The translations under genes were made by a program, and so were the position numbers. This document shows, piece after piece, positions 17,460-26,560 of a stretch of DNA of 64,000 nucleotides. Source of the stretch: Thiorhodococcus drewsii AZ1 (GTDB lineage Bacteria; Pseudomonadota; Gammaproteobacteria; Chromatiales; Chromatiaceae). The number at the start of each line of letters is the position of its first letter. Within the stretch, counting starts at the first letter, position 1. The notes under the pieces are model-generated. The model searched no databases and had not been told where the DNA came from. It worked only from the letters and a program-made list of their open reading frames with translations. The DNA is taken from contig NZ_AFWT01000013.1 of the NCBI RefSeq assembly GCF_000224065.1, positions 62,001-126,000 on the forward strand. Direction: 5' to 3'.

Positions 17460-20282
17460 CTAAGGGGAAAGTGGCGCGAGCAACCCCGGAACACGGGCAA
17501 TGGCATTTTCGCGGGTGGCGACCTCCGCAGTCACGTCGGCGAGCAGATCCCGTCCGATCTCGCGTAGAGTGACGCGATCTGCCTCACTCAGCGCACTGTA
17601 GACGAGCCCCCGCGCGGATTGCTCTTCCGTAAAGGCCAGACTCACGTGGACGCGATTGGCGAATCTTGCCATGTCATTAGCGGCCTCGGGGTTGGCCCAA
17701 CCGCCCTCAATCAGAGCAATAATCATCTGATTGCGCTGGATATGCCCGGATTCGAGTTCGCTCAGCCAATACGCATAACCATCGCTATCCGCCGCACGCC
17801 CGAAGATGTTCTGATAGAGCGCGTCGACCAGCGCACCGTATCCTTGCTCAGCCGGATACTGCGCCTGAACCAGCGGTTGATCGAAAAAACTTTGCGCCAC
17901 TGTGGTCGGCGTCCATTCGAGATGGTTCTGGATCTGCTCGACCCAATATTGCAAACCCTCGTTATCCGCAGCGTAACCCATGGTGGCGATATAGATCTCG
18001 GTCACCTGCCAATCGACCTCGGTCGGCCGAATCAGCAAAGTGAATTGAGCAAAGACGCTTTTCGCGCCATCCATGCCGACCTGACAGGTTTTCGAGGTCC
18101 CGCCACAGTCACCGCTCCAACCACCGAAACGATACTCACCGCTGGGTTCAGCGGTTAGGGTGACCTGAGTGTTGGTATCGAAGCTGGCGGTGCAAACACT
18201 CCCACAGGAGATCCCGCTCGGGCTGCTGGTAACATTCCCCGTTCCAGATTTGGTGACGGTCAGCACCTGGCTCGGGCGCACAGTCGTATCGAGCTCGAAC
18301 ACATAGGCAGCACCCGCATTCGACCCTAGATCGTCATCTCCTAGCGCACCGACCAGCACCCGACTACCGGACACGGCGACCGCCCCCCCTAGTTCATCGC
18401 CAGAACCTGCGTCGTTGGCCCGCAGCTTCTTCTCCTGCGACCAGACTCCCGACCCGTTCGGCTGAAAGACGTATGCCGATCCAGAATTGCTTCCATTATC
18501 GTCATCGTATCGCGTACCGATGACCGCAATATCACCTGCCAGGGCGACATCCGAGCCGAACTGATCGCTTGCGGACGAGTCGACCGCTAACAATCTCGTG
18601 GTCTGTGTCCATAGACCCGAGCTGCTGCGAGTGAACAGATCGGCGCTACCGGCATTGCTCCCACCGAAATCGTTTCCGGGCGAGCCAACCAACAGTCGAT
18701 CCCCGAAGAGCGCGACGGCAAAACCGAATTGATCGTCTTCCGCGCCCTCCAAAGCCAGTAGCTTCGCCCGCTGAGTCCAGGCCCCATTCGCCCCGGTACC
18801 GAAGACGTACACTGCACCAGCATCGTCGCCATTCGCCTCTTGCCCCGGCGCACCGACCGCGATCGTCTCCGCGTAAATGGAGACGGCCTGTCCAAAGCCG
18901 TCATAGGAAGAGCCGTCCGAAGCGGTCAGCTTGTCCTGATAGCCCCAGAGGCCGGCGCCATTGCGCGAAAAGACATAGGCAGCACCTGAGTCCGACCCCT
19001 TGGCGTTATTCTCGGGCGCACCGACTACGGCCAAATCACCATGGATCGCCACGCTCGATCCGAACAGATCGCCCGAGTTTCCGTCAGGAGCCAGCAACTT
19101 GGCGGTCTGCCGCCACCGGCGACTGTCATCATCGTATTCGTAGACATAGGCGGCGCCCGCGTTCGAGCCCTGCTCATCGTCATAACGGACACCAACAACG
19201 AGCGCGGTTCCAGAGAGCCCGATGCTGGCACCGAAGCGATCGCCGGAAGCACCGCCGGTAGGTGTCAGCTTGGCCTGTTGGATCCAGACATCTCCTTGAC
19301 GCGCGAAGACGAAGGCGGCACCGACATCGCGTTCGCCACCGTCGTCCTCGTCCGCACCAACCACCAGGACATCACCATCGAGAGCGGCAGCGATCCCGAA
19401 CGCATCGTTAGCAGCGCCATCTTGAGCAAAAAGCTTGATATGGGAGATGGCCAGGTTGCCAGGATGGCTTGCCGCGCCATCGATATCCGATCCATTGCGA
19501 TACTCAGCTAGATTCGAGTATCCGTCACCATCAAGATCGTCTGCTGCGTCCGAGGGATCTTCGGGATCGAGCTCGAGCCCGACCTCGACCCGATTGGGGA
19601 TCCCATCGCCATCGAGATCCGCATCGGTGTTGTCGCCAACCCCGTCCCCATCGGTGTCCGCCGATTCGCTCGGGTCCCTGGGAAAGGGATCGAGCACATC
19701 CGATACTCCATCGTTGTCGTCGTCCTCGTCGCAGGCATCGACGAAGGAATCCCCGTCGGTATTGGTCTGTTCGAACGTCGATGTCGTGGTGAACTGCCAC
19801 ACTGGACCCTGTGTCTCGGTATTGTGGCTGTCTCGCGCACTGACCTGCCAGAAATAGGTGGTTCCAGGATCCAGACAGAGGGCCGAGGGGATACCGAACG
19901 CGGTCGCATTGCCACTGCTCAGGAGTGGCGGGTTGGAACTGGTACCGAGATGAATGTAATAGGCGACCGCATCCTCGGGGTCGGGATCCATCGCAGCCGA
20001 CCAGGAGAGCAGAGGCAAGAGATCGACACCCGCAGTACCAGAGGCTGGAGAGGGTGAGCTGACAGTGCTGGGAGGCCTGTTGATGAACGCGCCGGGTGCA
20101 GTAACCGCCTTGTGCAGACGGTTTCCCATATTGTCGTATACGTAGTCCTCGTAGGTGCCGTCTTGGTGTTCGACGCCTATGAGGCGGTTATTACTGTCGT
20201 ATTCATAATAAAAAACCTCTGGCAACAGGCTTGAAGAATAAATTATGAGCAGATAAACACACAGAATCCGCAGAACATTCAT
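17460..20282 (-). CDS. Secreted FG-GAP beta-propeller protein with DUF4214 C terminus
   Basis: A 940-residue exported protein. Domains in order: signal peptide (1-22, VLRILCVYLLIIYSSS), one YD-repeat pair (EYDSNNRLIGVEHQDGTYED), a fibronectin-III-like segment (60-150), calcium-binding DxDxDG thrombospondin-3 repeats (165-265), seven FG-GAP repeats of about 57 residues (280-680) that should form a seven-bladed propeller, an InlB B-repeat-like segment (CGSVCTASFDTNTQVTLTAE) and a DUF4214 domain with two copies of a GYAADNEGLQYW / GRAADSDGYAYW motif. I favour the ATG at 20282, six bases after AGGT; 20288 is alternative. It starts 33 bases after the RHS gene, so they probably form an operon. A surface or matrix role is inferred. 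Confidence 0.8.
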   Translation of the reverse strand: MNVLRILCVYLLIIYSSSLLPEVFYYEYDSNNRLIGVEHQDGTYEDYVYDNMGNRLHKAVTAPGAFINRPPSTVSSPSPASGTAGVDLLPLLSWSAAMDPDPEDAVAYYIHLGTSSNPPLLSSGNATAFGIPSALCLDPGTTYFWQVSARDSHNTETQGPVWQFTTTSTFEQTNTDGDSFVDACDEDDDNDGVSDVLDPFPRDPSESADTDGDGVGDNTDADLDGDGIPNRVEVGLELDPEDPSDAADDLDGDGYSNLAEYRNGSDIDGAASHPGNLAISHIKLFAQDGAANDAFGIAAALDGDVLVVGADEDDGGERDVGAAFVFARQGDVWIQQAKLTPTGGASGDRFGASIGLSGTALVVGVRYDDEQGSNAGAAYVYEYDDDSRRWRQTAKLLAPDGNSGDLFGSSVAIHGDLAVVGAPENNAKGSDSGAAYVFSRNGAGLWGYQDKLTASDGSSYDGFGQAVSIYAETIAVGAPGQEANGDDAGAVYVFGTGANGAWTQRAKLLALEGAEDDQFGFAVALFGDRLLVGSPGNDFGGSNAGSADLFTRSSSGLWTQTTRLLAVDSSASDQFGSDVALAGDIAVIGTRYDDDNGSNSGSAYVFQPNGSGVWSQEKKLRANDAGSGDELGGAVAVSGSRVLVGALGDDDLGSNAGAAYVFELDTTVRPSQVLTVTKSGTGNVTSSPSGISCGSVCTASFDTNTQVTLTAEPSGEYRFGGWSGDCGGTSKTCQVGMDGAKSVFAQFTLLIRPTEVDWQVTEIYIATMGYAADNEGLQYWVEQIQNHLEWTPTTVAQSFFDQPLVQAQYPAEQGYGALVDALYQNIFGRAADSDGYAYWLSELESGHIQRNQMIIALIEGGWANPEAANDMARFANRVHVSLAFTEEQSARGLVYSALSEADRVTLREIGRDLLADVTAEVATRENAIARVPGLLAPLSP

Positions 20283-20314
20283 AGGCATACCTACAAGGAT
20301 TCCAGTTTTTGAGT

Positions 20315-23300
20315 TTACTCGCACCCACAAAAAGACGGATGAACATTTATCGGAACCGGATGGTATTTTCCGAAATAGTGGCCTTCAACCGCAGTATCCA
20401 ATAGAGCACCAAACCTATCCCCAAAACCAAAAACCGGCATGTCTGAAGGCGAATTTCCCATTATAACCCAAGGCATTGCATCCGAAATAGCGTGCCCCGA
20501 CTTCGATCGACTAGGACTAACAAAATCAAAAGAACCGCCATCCCTTACATTACTCACATAAGATCCGTTAACATTGTAAATCCATTGATAACCTTCAAAA
20601 AGACTCCCCGGCCTACCTCGAAAATCCAAATTAAAATTATTTTTTAGATTGTGTGTTGGAGTAGATCCATAAAAATCAAACCTGCTTGCCAATTCCTTAT
20701 TGCATAAGAAATCTTTGAGATTGCTCGGCCCGGGCTCCATTTTTGTATTTCTTGAATAATGATCTAAAACAGAGACAGTAAAACTCCCAAACCATTTAAA
20801 AGGGTTCATTAAACCTCTCGGGTCAAAATAGTTAACTGGATTATCCGCCACGAATTCGTATAAATTTGATCCCCCAGCAATACCAATTGGATCGCGATTG
20901 ACCCACCTCCCAAAAACCGCCGAATAAAACCTAAACCCAAAATCACTCAACCCCGTCTCTTCGTCATAATACTTAGTTGAAAACCGCATCGGCTGATCGA
21001 GACCTCCCGTCACCGAGATCAGCGACCCGAAAGTGTCATACCGATAGGCACCCGACACGCGACCAGACTGGTCGACCAAGGCGCTGACGTTGCCCTTGCC
21101 GTCAAACAAATAGTCATAGGTCTGGCCGTTCTGGTCGAGGCTCAGCAGACGTCCTATCCCCCCCATGCCGTGATCTCGCCAGGCATACTGGCGCTCCAAC
21201 TGATTGGTCGCGTCGCGCTCTTGGATGACCAGGAAGCCATCACGGACGAACCGTTTCTCCTCCTCCAGACGACCATCCCGATACTTCTGGACGATGCCAA
21301 CCAGGCTATCGGCCCCATAGACATAACGGGTCTCACGCAGCACGCCTGCGGCATCGGTGTATTCGAGCGTAGTCAGCCGATTTTCCGCATCGTAGGTCGC
21401 AACGAAGGGAAGCCCCTCGCGGGTGTAGCCGCCGACCATGTTGCCATCCGCGTCGTATTGAAAGACACGATCCGGACTGGATGTCGCCAGCAATTGATTG
21501 AGTGCGTTGTAATCGTAGACGGTCACCTGCGAATCAACGGCCGGTAAGGCCGGGATATTGGTGACGATCTCGCTGTCACGCATGTCCTGGCCGTTATAGG
21601 TATATTCGAAACGATCGATCGGATCACCACCAGCCGTCTCGTTGGAGACCTCAAGCAGACGTCCTAGAGCATCGTTGAGATAGCGCGTTACCACCCCGCT
21701 TGGACGGGTCAGACTGAGCAAGGCGTTACCTGCAGCGCTGTAGCCGAGACGATAGACACGTCCTCCGACCGATATGCCGGTCAAATGCTTCAGTGAATCG
21801 TATAAATAGCCAAGGCTGCTGCCACCCTCGGGCACCATCTGGGTGCGACGATCCAGCGAATCGTACCGATAGATGATGGTGTCCCCGTCCCAGGGACCGT
21901 CCACGCTGGTTAGGTTCGAATTGGCGTCATAGGTGTAGCCGAAGGTTCCCAGCGCATCGATACGCGACACCAGGCGATCTTGCTCGTCGTAGGCGAGACG
22001 CACGTCAGGCGTGCTGTCGCCATAGTTGATACGGAGCAGGTTACCGTTTGCATCGTAGCTGTATGAGGTACGGATCCCTCGAGCATTGGTGCGGTAGCGC
22101 AGGCGCCCGCCATTGTCGTAGACGTAGGTCTCGGCCGAGCCGTCGGCATACTGCCTGGCAGTCAGACGATTGTCGTCGTCGTAGTCGAAACTCGTGGTGT
22201 TGCCATTGGCATCGGTAAAAAAGCGCAGATTGTTGTTGCCATCGTATTGATAGCGATAACGCCCGCCTTCGGCATTGACCTCGAGAGTGAGATTCTGGCG
22301 TAGATCGTAGTCAAAACCTTGGGTCTGCCCACCTCGCCCGCTCTGGGCATCGAGCTGAGTCGGACGCACCGACGACCAGGAAAGGGCGATATCCCGACCG
22401 TCTGGATACTGGATGCGGGTGATCCGGTCGAGGTCATCGTAGTCATAGGTCAGAGTGAGTCCATCGGCATCCCGCGCTGTACGAACGCGCCCCTTCGCAT
22501 CGTAACTGAACTGGGCAACGACGTCGTCTGACCGTAATACAGATTCCAAGCGTCTTCCCGCATCGTAAAGATAGGTGGTCGCTACGCCAGTCGGGTCCGT
22601 GACCGCTGTGACTTGTCCGTCAGCGTTGTAGGTGATGTCCGTGCGATTGCCCTTGCGGTCCAGGATAGCCGTGACATTGCCATTGGCGTCGTATTCGAGG
22701 GTTACCGGCCCGAGTCCACTCAGTATGGACACCAGATCTTCACCGCTGGGATCATAGGTGAGGTCGATGGTCTGACCGTTCGGCAGCCCCAGCAGGGTCA
22801 GATAGCCGTTGGCGTTATATTCGAAGGAATACTGATTACCGTTGGCGTCGCGGATCCCAGTACGATTTCCGTCGCTGTCGTAGTAATAGTACTCGACCCT
22901 TCCTTCGGGAGAGGTCTTTTGACGCAGCACACCAACGCCATTGACTTCAGTGAAGTCATATCGCGTCTTCTTCGCGGTTCGAAAATTGTTGATCGAGCTG
23001 TTCTCGTATTCGACATAATCCTCCGGCGCCACATACCAACTGTATTTGCTGTAGCCGTTGTAGTAGTACTCTTCCTTGCCACCATCGGGCCCGGTAATGG
23101 TGATTCGGTAGTCCTCGTCCATGTCGGCGCCTGGAGCCGGATACGGGTTGTCGGTCGAAACGTCGTCAGCAGGCTCGATCGCGATGTCCCACCAGCCTTC
23201 ACCGTAATCGATACCGCTGATATAGCTGTCGGGATCGTAGGCCATCTCCGTGGCGATACCACCCATATCGACGATGCGAACGAGATTGCCCTCGGCGTCA

Positions 23301-25066
23301 TAGGAAAAGTTGGCGCTGCGCCCAAAGGGATCGGTAACGGTCGCGACCCGACCGTCCGCGCCATAAACAAGTCTGGTGACCTGGCCATCAGCATCCGTGA
23401 TGGTGGTCAGGCGCGGTGTGGCGTCATACCCGAATTCGATCGCGTGTCCTTGCCGGTCGGTGATCGAGATCAGAAAGGGCTGCTCTGAATTGGTACCAGC
23501 GGGAATGTTGTAGAAATAGACGGTTCCGTCGGGAAAGCGCAACTGATAGCGGTGCGCCAGCACATGCGACAACTGGGCATAGACCCCGGGGGGCGCCTGG
23601 AAATTACCCTCGGCGTCTTGGGAATACTCCTCCACGCTGCCATCGGGCATGCGAACCGTGACTGTATTCCCTGGGTCCAAGACGAGGAAAGAGGCATAAT
23701 TGAACTGCCACTTGTTGCCGAAAGGCTCCAGGTAATTGTTGGCGGACTGCGAGTTGTAGCTCAGACCGATGGAGACTTCAGGACCGATCGCCGGGCGATA
23801 CCATAAAGGGGTATCGTGGACGAAGAGGTTGAGATTGACGAGATTGACCAGCCAGGATGGCTCTCCTACCGCACAAACGTTTGGACTTCCGGATGTCTCC
23901 TTGAGGTCGGTATCGATGGCGTTTTCATCATGACCCAAACCGGCCTCGGGGCGCGGAACACCGCAGCATCCACCGGTCAGCCCCTCAAGCTCAGTCTGAG
24001 CCAAACGGCGACCGGGTAGCGTTCGAAGATCCGATTCATCCGGAACAAACATCAGAACAGCCCCCCGCCATTCGCGGGTGAACTGCTCCAAGGTCTGCGT
24101 GAAACGACGACGGCTCTGGGGATCGTGCAGCGCGAGACGCCCTTCATCAAATCCCTCGACGATCCAGTAGTGACCACGATCGCCCTGCTCACGCCCCTGG
24201 ATCTGGGCGATCAGCGGGAGTGGGGCCTGGGCGAGATTGGCCCCGGATAGTTCGAAACCCTCCAGGGTATATCCGTGACGCCCGGCGAGCACCCGCAACT
24301 CCTCCATGCTGTGCCCCTGCCTGCTCGTTGGCCGCTGCTTTAGGACCTGTTCCGCAGCCTCCCCCTTACCCGAGCGACGCAGCATGTAGGCAAGTGCCCG
24401 GGTACCGCAATCGAGCAGCGCCATCTCATCGGCCTTGTAGCGCGACAGGCGCTGCATCCAGTGAGAGGCATAGGTCCTGTCGCGCCAGTCGACACCCTCT
24501 GCGTAGAGTTTATGGAACTGCTCGCCCGCAGCCTCGAAGTTGTTCTGCAGGGTCTTCAGCACGCCTAAACGCAGTGTCGCCTTACTGAGAAGTTTACGCC
24601 CCGCCGGATCGGCCATCCCCTTCAGGGTGTCAAGAATGCCCTGATAGTGCTGCTCGGCCTCGCTATAGCGCCCCAGGTAGCGGGACTCGCAACCCATGTG
24701 CAGATTCGCCTCCACCGACCAGGGAGAGTACGGATAGTCCTCGACATGAGAACGAAACAAACCGTAGGCAGTTTGGTAGTCGTGCGCGTTCCAGGCCGCA
24801 ATCGCCTGCCCAAAGGACAGATTGGCACGAGCGGAGTTGGTCGTATCGGGAGTGGACGTGGATTCCACGAGCGGTACTTGGACGGGGGTGGCATAGAGTG
24901 GGCCACCGAGTTGACCGGCCGCACTCAGAGCCTCTGAGGATGGTGGCTGAGAGAGATCGAGCGGAAGAACCGAAACTCGGGCATCTGCCGTCGCAGGCCC
25001 CCTAACGGCGAGCAGCCACAAAGCGGCCACGGCAACAAGACATGAAAGCGGTCGCACAAGCACCAT
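20315..25066 (-). CDS. Secreted TPR - C39 peptidase-like - RHS/YD-repeat protein with variable tip
   Basis: A 1583-residue protein. A signal peptide (1-29, SCLVAVAALWLLAV) is followed by TPR-like helices (82-190), a C39 cysteine-peptidase-like domain (about 212-342) with Cys220 in LDCGTRALAYML, His299 in RGHYWIVEG and Asp315 in LHDP, then a DUF6531-like start and more than 20 YD repeats. The RHS core ends with GLSDFGFRFYSAVFGRWVNRDPIG and NYFDPRGL. A 164-residue tip follows, without a toxin family I recognise. The glutamine six residues before the C39 cysteine is Glu here. DNA of the tip is clearly AT-rich. The start at 25066 gives a clean signal peptide; the frame is open to 25183. No small immunity gene follows. 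Confidence 0.85.
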   Translation of the reverse strand: MVLVRPLSCLVAVAALWLLAVRGPATADARVSVLPLDLSQPPSSEALSAAGQLGGPLYATPVQVPLVESTSTPDTTNSARANLSFGQAIAAWNAHDYQTAYGLFRSHVEDYPYSPWSVEANLHMGCESRYLGRYSEAEQHYQGILDTLKGMADPAGRKLLSKATLRLGVLKTLQNNFEAAGEQFHKLYAEGVDWRDRTYASHWMQRLSRYKADEMALLDCGTRALAYMLRRSGKGEAAEQVLKQRPTSRQGHSMEELRVLAGRHGYTLEGFELSGANLAQAPLPLIAQIQGREQGDRGHYWIVEGFDEGRLALHDPQSRRRFTQTLEQFTREWRGAVLMFVPDESDLRTLPGRRLAQTELEGLTGGCCGVPRPEAGLGHDENAIDTDLKETSGSPNVCAVGEPSWLVNLVNLNLFVHDTPLWYRPAIGPEVSIGLSYNSQSANNYLEPFGNKWQFNYASFLVLDPGNTVTVRMPDGSVEEYSQDAEGNFQAPPGVYAQLSHVLAHRYQLRFPDGTVYFYNIPAGTNSEQPFLISITDRQGHAIEFGYDATPRLTTITDADGQVTRLVYGADGRVATVTDPFGRSANFSYDAEGNLVRIVDMGGIATEMAYDPDSYISGIDYGEGWWDIAIEPADDVSTDNPYPAPGADMDEDYRITITGPDGGKEEYYYNGYSKYSWYVAPEDYVEYENSSINNFRTAKKTRYDFTEVNGVGVLRQKTSPEGRVEYYYYDSDGNRTGIRDANGNQYSFEYNANGYLTLLGLPNGQTIDLTYDPSGEDLVSILSGLGPVTLEYDANGNVTAILDRKGNRTDITYNADGQVTAVTDPTGVATTYLYDAGRRLESVLRSDDVVAQFSYDAKGRVRTARDADGLTLTYDYDDLDRITRIQYPDGRDIALSWSSVRPTQLDAQSGRGGQTQGFDYDLRQNLTLEVNAEGGRYRYQYDGNNNLRFFTDANGNTTSFDYDDDNRLTARQYADGSAETYVYDNGGRLRYRTNARGIRTSYSYDANGNLLRINYGDSTPDVRLAYDEQDRLVSRIDALGTFGYTYDANSNLTSVDGPWDGDTIIYRYDSLDRRTQMVPEGGSSLGYLYDSLKHLTGISVGGRVYRLGYSAAGNALLSLTRPSGVVTRYLNDALGRLLEVSNETAGGDPIDRFEYTYNGQDMRDSEIVTNIPALPAVDSQVTVYDYNALNQLLATSSPDRVFQYDADGNMVGGYTREGLPFVATYDAENRLTTLEYTDAAGVLRETRYVYGADSLVGIVQKYRDGRLEEEKRFVRDGFLVIQERDATNQLERQYAWRDHGMGGIGRLLSLDQNGQTYDYLFDGKGNVSALVDQSGRVSGAYRYDTFGSLISVTGGLDQPMRFSTKYYDEETGLSDFGFRFYSAVFGRWVNRDPIGIAGGSNLYEFVADNPVNYFDPRGLMNPFKWFGSFTVSVLDHYSRNTKMEPGPSNLKDFLCNKELASRFDFYGSTPTHNLKNNFNLDFRGRPGSLFEGYQWIYNVNGSYVSNVRDGGSFDFVSPSRSKSGHAISDAMPWVIMGNSPSDMPVFGFGDRFGALLDTAVEGHYFGKYHPVPINVHPSFCGCE

Positions 25067-25688
25067 GAGACGGGAGCTTCCTTTCAAATTTCGTCCACAA
25101 AATGATGCTCGACTCCTCGGGTTGAAGTCAAACAGAATTAGAGAAGAGACATCTGCACTGTCCCGATTTCCGGTGAACACCATGACCCAACCGGCCAGAA
25201 ACAGGGTAGCCTCGCGCGGGGTGATTCGACCCTAGCATTGTAGCCTGGGTCCACGAGCATGATGTTGCCGGCCTGCCAGGGATACTGATTGCAGCAGGTG
25301 CTACGGGCGTCGTTGAGCTTGCGCACTCGCGCGAATCCTTAAAGTGACGAAGGCGGGATGTTTCATCCTACTTTGATCGCGCCCCCTTCTTGACTAGGAC
25401 CTCGCCATTAAGGAGGTGTCCACCAACAAGTTCCCGACTCTCACCTACCGGGTGCCTGCAAATCGGGAAACAGTTGATGGACGCTTACTAAGCGAGCAAA
25501 GCTGACCCACGGGATCCTTCATGTGGCCGAGAGAGCACTCGAATAGCTGATCCAATCGATATAGGCCACCACGCCAGCTGACTGGTTGGGTAGCGCAGGG
25601 GCGGCATCGATGGTCGACGCTCAGAGCAACATTTGCAAGGCGTCATCCTGTAAGAGCCTCGGCGCGCTTCTCGAACCAGCGATCGCTA
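25067..25688. other. Gene-free stretch between the RHS gene and the IS element
   Basis: About 620 bases hold no gene I can support. On the minus strand a 62-codon frame (25138-25326) has a C-rich, P-rich composition and matches nothing I know. A short hairpin GGATG-TTT-CATCC lies near 25355-25370. The rest reads as degraded sequence with many stops in all frames. The promoter of the RHS gene should be here but I see no clear -35/-10 pair. Confidence 0.4.
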
Positions 25689-25704
25689 GGGCCTGTCATC
25701 AATT
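25689..25704. repeat. IS left terminal inverted repeat
   Basis: GGGCCTGTCATCAATT pairs with the right end at 26515-26530; 15 of 16 bases match. The TA dinucleotide lies immediately outside. Confidence 0.85.
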
Positions 25705-26485
25705 AAGCAGGACGCATGCTGAGGCTAAGTGCACACCGGCGAGAAAGTTGCGAGACAACTTGTCATATCGGGTGGCAATCGCTCTGAACTGCTTGATCTT
25801 CGAGAAAAAGTTTTCAATCAGATGGCGCGCTTTATACAATTCCTTGTCGTAAGCGCGTTGGACCAGGCGGTTGCGCTTCGGTGGAATCACCGCTATCGCC
25901 CCGCACGCTTCCAACACATCAAGCACCCGCTCATCCGCATCATAGGCCTTGTCCGCGAGCAGTGCTTCGACCTCCAGATCGACCAGCAAGTGATCGGCAC
26001 CGACCAAATCCGAGGCCTGTCCTCCCGTCAGATAAAAGCCCGTCGGGTTGCCCAAGGCATCGGTTCGAGCATGAATCTTCGTGCTCAATCCGCCTTTGCT
26101 GCGCCCGATGGCTTGTTCTCCTTTTTTTGGGAGCTCCTGCACTGTGTTGATGAGCGCGCACGATGGTGCTGTCGAGCATGGCGTATTCGTTGTCTGCATC
26201 TGCGCCCAGAATCTCGAACACGTGCTGCCAGACACCACGCCGTGCCCAGCGCGAGAAACGGGTGTGCACGACGCGAAAATCACCAAACCGTGCCGGCAGA
26301 TCGCGCCACGGAATGCCCGTGCGATAGCGGTAAATAACCGCCTCGACAAACAAGCGATTATCGCGGGCGGTGACACCAACGTGGCCAGGGCGCCCTGGCA
26401 ACAGGTCTTTGATGCGCTCCCATTGGTCATCGCGCAGGGCATGGCGGCGTTGTGCGATCTCGGCTCTCCTCAATGTTTCGATCAT
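25699..26485 (-). CDS. IS5-family transposase made by programmed frameshift
   Basis: Two overlapping frames encode one transposase. The first frame, from ATG at 26485, gives the DUF4096-like N domain with ALRDDQWERIKDLLPGRPG, IYRYRTGIPWRDLP and the first catalytic Asp in AMLDSTIVRAHQH. The second frame ends at 25699 and gives GEQAIGRSKGGLSTKIHA, the second Asp in LADKAYDA, and the Glu in HLIENFFSKIK. The switch is at AAAAAAAGG (A7 at 26122-26128), where slippage joins APKK to GEQAIG. Together they give about 260 residues, the usual length. No inactivating stop is visible apart from the frameshift. Confidence 0.88.
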
Positions 26486-26514
26486 GATGGACGAGAATCA
26501 TGGCACGATCGAGG

Positions 26515-26530
26515 AATTGATGACACGCCC
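26515..26530. repeat. IS right terminal inverted repeat
   Basis: AATTGATGACACGCCC is the inverted partner of the left end at 25689-25704, with one mismatch. TA follows at 26531-26532. Confidence 0.85.
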
Positions 26531-26560
26531 TAGATCTCTACGGAAGATTCGCGAATACCT

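Larger units (their letters stand above)
25689..26530 (-). mobile_element. IS5-family insertion sequence (IS427-like group), 842 bp
   Basis: The element has terminal inverted repeats of 16 bases with one mismatch (GGGCCTGTCATCAATT and the reverse complement of AATTGATGACACGCCC). It is flanked by TA on both sides (25687-25688 and 26531-26532), the expected target duplication. Inside is a two-frame DDE transposase with a run of seven A on the coding strand, as in IS427-type IS5 elements. The ends and both reading frames look intact, so it may be active. It sits 30 bases after the mnmE stop. Confidence 0.88.

Noticed and set aside
20315-25066. YD repeats as a possible CRISPR or tandem DNA repeat
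   Set aside because: The periodicity is at the protein level and DNA repeats are imperfect; it encodes RHS repeats.
25138-25326. 62-codon minus-strand frame upstream of the RHS gene
   Set aside because: No ribosome site or family similarity; overlaps the RHS frame extension.
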